From: SVTX01 sp045658225 | GTDB taxonomy: Bacteria; Bacillota; Clostridia; Oscillospirales; CAG-272 | Direction: 5' to 3' | NCBI GenBank assembly: GCA_045658225.1 | Contig: JAZOUO010000075.1 | Coordinates: forward strand, 1 to 8,428 | DNA length: 8,428 nt | Part shown: in pieces, positions 6,138 to 8,428 of the stretch | Position numbering within the stretch: the stretch's first letter is position 1 | How the letters are laid out: each line of letters begins with the position of its first letter | Position numbers and translations under genes: made by a program | Notes under the pieces: generated by a model | What the model saw: the letters and a program-made list of their open reading frames with translations, nothing else | Databases searched by the model: none | What the model was told of the DNA's origin: nothing

Positions 6138-6629
6138 TCAATTGTCGCCCTTACCTGCTCTGTAAACGTCAAGTATCTTGAGCTCGTAAACTCCCGCGGG
6201 TGTTGTCACGCTGACAGTCTGTCCTGCGCGTGCGCCCATAAGCGCACTTCCGACGGGCGAGCGGTCAGAAATCTTGCCCTCAAGAGGATTTGTTTCGTTT
6301 GAACCAACGATGCTGTACTTAATCTCCTCGTCCTCCTCGACGTCAAGAACGATTACTGTAGAGCCGAGAGATACTGCCTTTGTGTCGATCTTGGACTCGT
6401 CAACGATTACTGCGTTCTCAATAAGAGCCTCAAGCTCCTTTATCTTTGCTTCGTTTTCTGCCTGCTGATTTCTTGCCTCGTCGTACTCGGAGTTCTCGGA
6501 AAGGTCACCGAAGGAACGCGCGGTAGCGATAGCCTCCTTGATCTCTTCTCTCTTTACGGACTTGCGGTAGTCAAGCTCGTCTGTAAGCTCCTTGTAGCCC
6601 TCGGGCGTATATAACTGCTTCTCTGCCAT
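6138..6629 (-). CDS. greA: Transcription elongation factor GreA
   Basis: Binds the secondary channel of RNA polymerase and stimulates cleavage of backtracked RNA, rescuing stalled elongation complexes. At 163 residues it matches the family's usual 155-165. The N-terminal coiled-coil domain carries the signature GDLSENSEYDEAR (41-53); Asp42 and Glu45 at the tip correspond to the catalytic acidic pair of E. coli GreA. The C-terminal FKBP-like domain has ISDRSPVGSALMG (120-132). The ATG at 6629 has AAAGGAGA 7 bases upstream. It lies 49 bases downstream of the S41 protease stop and 34 bases upstream of the next gene, so it is probably in the same transcript. In many Firmicutes lysS follows greA; here a membrane protein of unknown function does. 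No truncation or missing key residue. Confidence 0.97.
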   Translation of the reverse strand: MAEKQLYTPEGYKELTDELDYRKSVKREEIKEAIATARSFGDLSENSEYDEARNQQAENEAKIKELEALIENAVIVDESKIDTKAVSLGSTVIVLDVEEDEEIKYSIVGSNETNPLEGKISDRSPVGSALMGARAGQTVSVTTPAGVYELKILDVYRAGKGDN

Positions 6630-6678
6630 GATAAATTCTCCTTTAATATATATGTTTGTTTTATTTTTAGCCGTAGCT

Positions 6679-8235
6679 TTATTTCAAATTTTCAATAGCG
6701 CACTGCAACTGATTGTCCTTGTCGTGAGGAATGGGAGATGCGCCGTATTCCTTTGCCTCGTCAGAGAGTTGAACCTCTACGTCAGGCATAATTCCCACGC
6801 CGTGATATGAGTTATGGCTCTTTGAAAAATAGAGGCTTGTGGTGAGCTTCAATGCGCCCTTAAGACCGTAGTTGTCAAGGTAATAGGTGCGCTGCATACA
6901 GCCCTTTCCGTAGGTCTTGACACCGACTATACTTCCAAGAGAATAATCTCTGACTGTCGCGGTGAAAAGCTCTGCGGCGCTCGCTGTGTTTTCATTTACG
7001 AGAACGGCAAGCTTCATACCCTTGTATTTGCCTATATCTGACTTCTTAATGCTGAACTGCTCGTTTGTGCGTTCCTTAACGGTATATTTTTCCGTGACCT
7101 TGCCGTCTCTGTCCTCAACAGTCATTACAAGGTCGCCTTCATCAAGAAAGTAAGACACTACCGAAACGATTGACTCAACGTATCCGCCGGGGTTATTTCT
7201 GAGGTCTATGACGAAATACTCGCAACCGGCTGCCTTGAGGCTGTCTACCGCCTCGCAGAACTGCGGGGGGGTTGTATAGTCAAAATTAGTTATGGTGATG
7301 ATACCAACCTTCTCGTCAGTCTCACACACCTTGCCCTTAACGGACATATTAACTACCTTTCTGCGCTCTATATTATACTCTATAGGCTCATACTCGCCTG
7401 CTTCATTCTTTCTGTGGACAATGAACTTTGCCTTTGTTCCCACCTTGCCTGCAAGCTTATCAAGCGCTGCGTCATATCCGAGGTCGGTCACACTCTGCGC
7501 GTCCTCTCCGATACCGATATGCGTTATCATATCTCCTACAAGTATTCCCGCTTCCTCCGCCGAGGAGTTTTCATACACGGAAACTATCTGTATCGCGCTA
7601 ACCGTCTTTCCATTGAGTGCAAATGTGCTTTCCACAACGCCAACACCTACTCCGACAAACTCGCCCGTCATATCCTGAGTAAGAGACTCAAGCTCATCCT
7701 CTGAATAATACTCTGCATAAATATCTCCGCTGAAGTCTATATATGCGTCAATCAGATGCTCGCCAAAGTCCTTATCGGCAATTCCGTCGTAAGAATATTC
7801 GCGGAAGAATTTGTCAAGCGCAATAACATCCTTTACGTATTCGGGGGTATCCTTGCCCACGCCCTGTGTCATATGTCTTGAGCAAATGCCAAAGGTTATC
7901 ATTATGCAGAACAGTCCAACTGCCGCTGCAAGAATAATCGCTGTTCCAAGTGAGAGTGTACGAGACTTTTTGCCCGTGCTGTTTTTTGAGGGAACAAACG
8001 TTGTCACTCCCTCGGGGAGAATAAGCTCGTAGCCGCTTGACTCAAGCGCATAGGAGAGCTTTCTCTCTATCTCATCTTTAGATATTGTCTTGTCCTTTAC
8101 TGAAAAGCAAACGCTGGATGTCTCTGCCGAAGCCTCAACGCTCTCGACATCAATACACGATCTTACAATGGAGCAAATTTTTTCTTCATCCTGACCTGTC
8201 GTTATTCTCGACACGGTATAGGTATATTTTTCCAT
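6679..8235 (-). CDS. S41 C-terminal-processing (CtpA/Prc-type) serine protease with HMA-like N-terminal domain and membrane anchor
   Basis: An envelope protease with a Ser-Lys dyad, 518 residues. In order: an alpha/beta domain (1-72) resembling the ferredoxin-like HMA fold but lacking the CxxC metal motif; a linker; one membrane helix (93-115); a helical segment ending in YAEYYS, typical of CtpA N-termini; a PDZ domain (about 189-288, substrate gating); and the S41 core with DLRNNPGG (344-351), nucleophile Ser419 in NTASAAE and general base Lys444 in YGKG. The Ser-Lys spacing of 25 equals that of E. coli Prc and B. subtilis CtpB. The start at 8235 is chosen because GGTGG lies 5 bases upstream; an in-frame ATG at 8271 has no ribosome site and would add 12 residues. 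The catalytic domain faces outside. It is the first complete gene of a unit with greA and the 5378-6103 membrane protein. The substrate cannot be told from sequence. Confidence 0.95.
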   Translation of the reverse strand: MEKYTYTVSRITTGQDEEKICSIVRSCIDVESVEASAETSSVCFSVKDKTISKDEIERKLSYALESSGYELILPEGVTTFVPSKNSTGKKSRTLSLGTAIILAAAVGLFCIMITFGICSRHMTQGVGKDTPEYVKDVIALDKFFREYSYDGIADKDFGEHLIDAYIDFSGDIYAEYYSEDELESLTQDMTGEFVGVGVGVVESTFALNGKTVSAIQIVSVYENSSAEEAGILVGDMITHIGIGEDAQSVTDLGYDAALDKLAGKVGTKAKFIVHRKNEAGEYEPIEYNIERRKVVNMSVKGKVCETDEKVGIITITNFDYTTPPQFCEAVDSLKAAGCEYFVIDLRNNPGGYVESIVSVVSYFLDEGDLVMTVEDRDGKVTEKYTVKERTNEQFSIKKSDIGKYKGMKLAVLVNENTASAAELFTATVRDYSLGSIVGVKTYGKGCMQRTYYLDNYGLKGALKLTTSLYFSKSHNSYHGVGIMPDVEVQLSDEAKEYGASPIPHDKDNQLQCAIENLK

Positions 8236-8286
8236 TAAACCACCAAACCTTTCGCTTTGTTTTCGTGTCATATCTATAACACAATA

Positions 8287-8326
8287 TCAAGCGAAACGCC
8301 TAAAGGTGTGTGGACGTTTCGCTTGA
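8287..8326 (-). repeat. Perfect 12-bp inverted repeat upstream of the S41 protease
   Basis: Arms 8287-8298 and 8315-8326 are exact complements (TCAAGCGAAACG / CGTTTCGCTTGA) around a 16-nt loop. There is no clear T-run after it on either strand. A further AAGCGAAA on the - strand (8257-8250), just before the ribosome site of the protease, matches the first arm and could compete for pairing with the second. It may be a terminator remnant for the gene ending at 8374, a leader switch, or an operator. Confidence 0.65.
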
Positions 8327-8373
8327 CAGATAGGATTATATTATCCCGATTTATTTAATTTTATTACTCTAAA

Positions 8374-8428
8374 TCAATATTTTGTAGGCTTGGAGGAAAG
8401 ATATTTCTTAACCATGAGCGCAACCTTG
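8374..8428 (-). CDS. C-terminal end of an unidentified gene (truncated by window edge)
   Basis: Only the last 17 residues are visible (KVALMVKKYLSSKPTKY, then TGA at 8376-8374). The gene enters from the right edge and reads toward the S41 protease, 138 bases upstream of its start. This frame is preferred over the one beside it, which is also open, because its codons (GTT, CTC, AAG, TCC) match the favoured set used in tig and the other genes, whereas the alternative uses AGG, TTG, TTA and TCA. The tail is basic. No family can be named from so short a piece. Confidence 0.45.
   Translation of the reverse strand, partial: KVALMVKKYLSSKPTKY

Noticed and set aside
8236..8271. Upstream ATG giving the S41 protease 12 extra residues
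   Set aside because: No Shine-Dalgarno sequence precedes 8271, while GGTGG precedes the ATG at 8235 at good spacing.
8335..8340. TATAAT on the - strand upstream of the S41 protease
   Set aside because: A perfect -10 match in A+T-rich sequence but without a recognisable -35 box at 16-18 bases; chance is likely.
8323..8351. Perfect TTGACA on the + strand at 8323-8328 as a promoter
   Set aside because: No acceptable -10 box at 16-18 bases; it is part of the inverted-repeat arm, and no convincing + strand gene follows within the window.
1..8428. CRISPR arrays, insertion sequences, tRNA or rRNA genes, riboswitches, defence or toxin-antitoxin modules
   Set aside because: No regularly spaced repeats, transposase motifs, cloverleaf or conserved aptamer sequences were seen. 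The gene content is housekeeping plus a few small unknown genes, and I do not claim a new system here.

Overview
The window looks like core chromosome of an uncultured or gut-type Clostridia member (Bacillota, probably near Oscillospirales/Ruminococcaceae). Evidence: the tig-clpP-clpX order, Gram-positive Shine-Dalgarno sequences, a roughly 50% G+C coding style with strong codon bias, and small one- or two-helix membrane proteins of clostridial type. This lineage call is an inference; no rRNA is present.

Left part, + strand: the 3' portion of tig (trigger factor; its N-terminus lies outside the window), then clpP and clpX. This is a complete nascent-chain chaperone / ATP-dependent protease module with all catalytic motifs intact. 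A long perfect RNA hairpin fills most of the tig-clpP spacer. An intrinsic terminator closes clpX, and a consensus-like promoter overlaps that terminator and drives a small, clearly A+T-richer gene of unknown function (3353-3757). That gene has its own terminator, which sits at the convergence point with the - strand genes.

Right part, - strand, read from the right edge leftwards: the last residues of an unidentified gene (8374-8428); a C-terminal-processing (S41) protease with an unusual degenerate HMA-like N-terminal domain; greA; and a single-pass membrane protein of unknown function that ends in a strong terminator (5346-5378). A second unit follows: a two-helix zinc-ribbon membrane protein, and a membrane-anchored ComEC-like metallo-beta-lactamase-fold hydrolase. 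The spacers contain several notable inverted repeats: 5271-5328, 4704-4731 and 8287-8326.

Functionally the window is housekeeping: protein folding and proteolysis, transcript-cleavage rescue, and cell-envelope proteolysis. I see no defence system, mobile element, CRISPR array, tRNA or rRNA. The points worth a second look are the A+T-rich gene cassette, the domain fusion in the S41 protease, and the structured intergenic leaders. No spacer exceeds 300 bases; the longest (5204-5377) holds the nested palindromes and one terminator.
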